64,000 bases of DNA, taken from the NCBI RefSeq assembly GCF_030813915.1, contig NZ_JAUSUJ010000015.1, forward strand, positions 1-64,000, given 5' to 3'. The notes below the pieces were generated by a model. It did not search any database, was not told the origin of the DNA, and saw only the letters and a list, made by a program, of their open reading frames with translations. The stretch comes from Rhodoplanes tepidamans. Its GTDB lineage: Bacteria > Pseudomonadota > Alphaproteobacteria > Rhizobiales > Xanthobacteraceae. A program made the translations under genes and the position numbers. Positions 63,180-64,000 of this stretch are shown here, one piece after another. Position 1 is the first letter of the stretch. Each line of letters starts with the position of its first letter.

Positions 63180-64000
63180 TCACGCCGCGTGGCGTTCGGC
63201 GCCGGCGCCGAAATGGCCGATGTAGCGGGTGTTGATCAGGCTCACCGGCAGGATCACCAGGATGTCGGTGGTGCCGAACTGGTGGTCGATCACGGCACCG
63301 TCGCCGACCACGGCGCCGAGCCGCAGATAGCCCTTCACCAGCGGCGGCAGCGCGTGCAGGGCGGCCTTCGGGTCGACGCTCTCCCGGGGCAGGCGGTCGA
63401 GCGGTACGAAGCGCCGCGGCAGGGCGCGGGCCCGCCACGCCTCCGGGGCCGGCGCGTAATGGTGCAGGAACGACAGCGGCAGCGCCAGCGCGTCGGGATC
63501 GGTGCCCTCCAGGCTGGCGCAGCCCAGCATCACGTCGATCTTGTGGCGCAGCACATAGGTCCAGATGCCGTGCCACAGCAGCTCGACGGTCCGCTTGTTG
63601 CGGTAGGGCGGCAGCACGCAGGAGCGGCCGAGCTCGAGGAATTTCAGGCCGCGGTGGCGGGCGATCAGCGGCGCGATGTCGAACTCGCCGGCCGTGTAGA
63701 AGCCGCCGCGGCGCTCGGCGATCTCCTGGCGCAGCAGCCGGTAGGTGCCGACCACGGCCGGACCCTGGCGGGTCGGCTTGGCGTGATCGAGCACCAGCAG
63801 GTGGTCGCACAGCGCATCGTAGGGATCGACGTCGCGCCGGGCGATCATCGTCGTGGCGTCGGCGACCGCCGACATCTCCTGGTAGAATACGTCGAAGCGC
63901 AGGCGCTGGGCGCGGCGGATCTCGGCCGCCCGGTGGGCGAGCCGCACCTCGAGCGTGCCGATGCGGCCGAGCGTCTCGTCGCTGCGGCTCAGCCGCGGGT
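63180..64000 (-). CDS. OlsB-like N-acyltransferase (GNAT), partial at window edge
   Basis: At least 273 codons, with the 5' end beyond position 64000. ...RLAHRAAEIRRAQRLRFDVFYQEM, DPYDALCDHLLVLDH, VVGTYRLLRQE, GEFDIAPLI, LELGRSCVLPPYRNKRTVELLWHGI (acyl donor site) and LLPLSFLHHYAPAPE-like segments match acyl-ACP-dependent N-acyltransferases such as OlsB, which makes lyso-ornithine lipid. These enzymes give phosphorus-free membrane lipids under phosphate limitation. OlsA is not in view, so exact substrate is uncertain. Confidence 0.85.
   Translation of the reverse strand, partial: PRLSRSDETLGRIGTLEVRLAHRAAEIRRAQRLRFDVFYQEMSAVADATTMIARRDVDPYDALCDHLLVLDHAKPTRQGPAVVGTYRLLRQEIAERRGGFYTAGEFDIAPLIARHRGLKFLELGRSCVLPPYRNKRTVELLWHGIWTYVLRHKIDVMLGCASLEGTDPDALALPLSFLHHYAPAPEAWRARALPRRFVPLDRLPRESVDPKAALHALPPLVKGYLRLGAVVGDGAVIDHQFGTTDILVILPVSLINTRYIGHFGAGAERHAA

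Overview
The window is 64 kb of high-GC (roughly 70%), densely coded bacterial chromosome. Gene content and order point to an alphaproteobacterium of the Hyphomicrobiales (Rhizobiales), close to the Bradyrhizobium/Rhodopseudomonas/Xanthobacteraceae side. Supporting blocks are rnd-lptC-lptA-lptB-rpoN, gpsA-tsaD facing hemC-hemD-mitofilin-hemY, hslV-GNAT-hslU facing hisB-DUF2628-hisH-hisA...hisF-hisE-coaA, a perfect CtrA-type box, and scattered rhizobial-style palindromic repeats. Species cannot be fixed from this window.

Layout. 0-11 kb: a cut dehydrogenase, a glycosyltransferase, a TonB/TolA-like protein, a VOC protein, then rpoN, the LptB/A/C lipopolysaccharide export genes and RNase D on the minus strand, followed by rlpA and a LysR regulator. 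11-23 kb: a plus-strand catabolic cluster with an FAH hydrolase, a homocitrate-synthase-like DRE-TIM enzyme, an SDR, three crotonases, an MHS transporter, a 3-hydroxyacyl-CoA dehydrogenase, a Tat-exported FMN 2-hydroxyacid oxidase and a GcdA-like biotin-dependent carboxyltransferase. Its substrate is not known. 23-31 kb: orphan membrane and periplasmic proteins, tRNA-Leu(CAG), an NDUFA9-like reductase, and a second FMN 2-hydroxyacid oxidase. 31-39 kb: gpsA, tsaD and the haem operon. 39-43 kb: membrane glycosyltransferase, GT2, DUF2304, EamA-like and methyltransferase genes, probably for cell-surface polyprenyl-sugar chemistry. 43-55 kb: typA, a radical-SAM/Lgt-like pair, a TAXI protein, an M50 protease, pterin dehydratase, IalB-like protein, a decayed toxin with an intact antitoxin, and small orphans. 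55-64 kb: hslUV, the his operon with coaA, and an OlsB-like acyltransferase cut by the window edge.

Most interesting points: (1) a radical-SAM enzyme with many extra cysteines, overlapping a gene for an Lgt-like membrane protein that lacks the catalytic histidine, suggests an undescribed lipid or lipoprotein modification; (2) a two-gene cassette of unknown function sits without spacer inside the histidine operon, between hisA and hisF; (3) the 11-23 kb CoA-ester cluster ends in a glutaconyl-CoA-decarboxylase-alpha-like subunit with no biotin or membrane partner nearby; (4) a CtrA box precedes a membrane-anchored protein rich in TSPV repeats. All assignments were made by reading the sequence and from memory of protein families; no searches were run.
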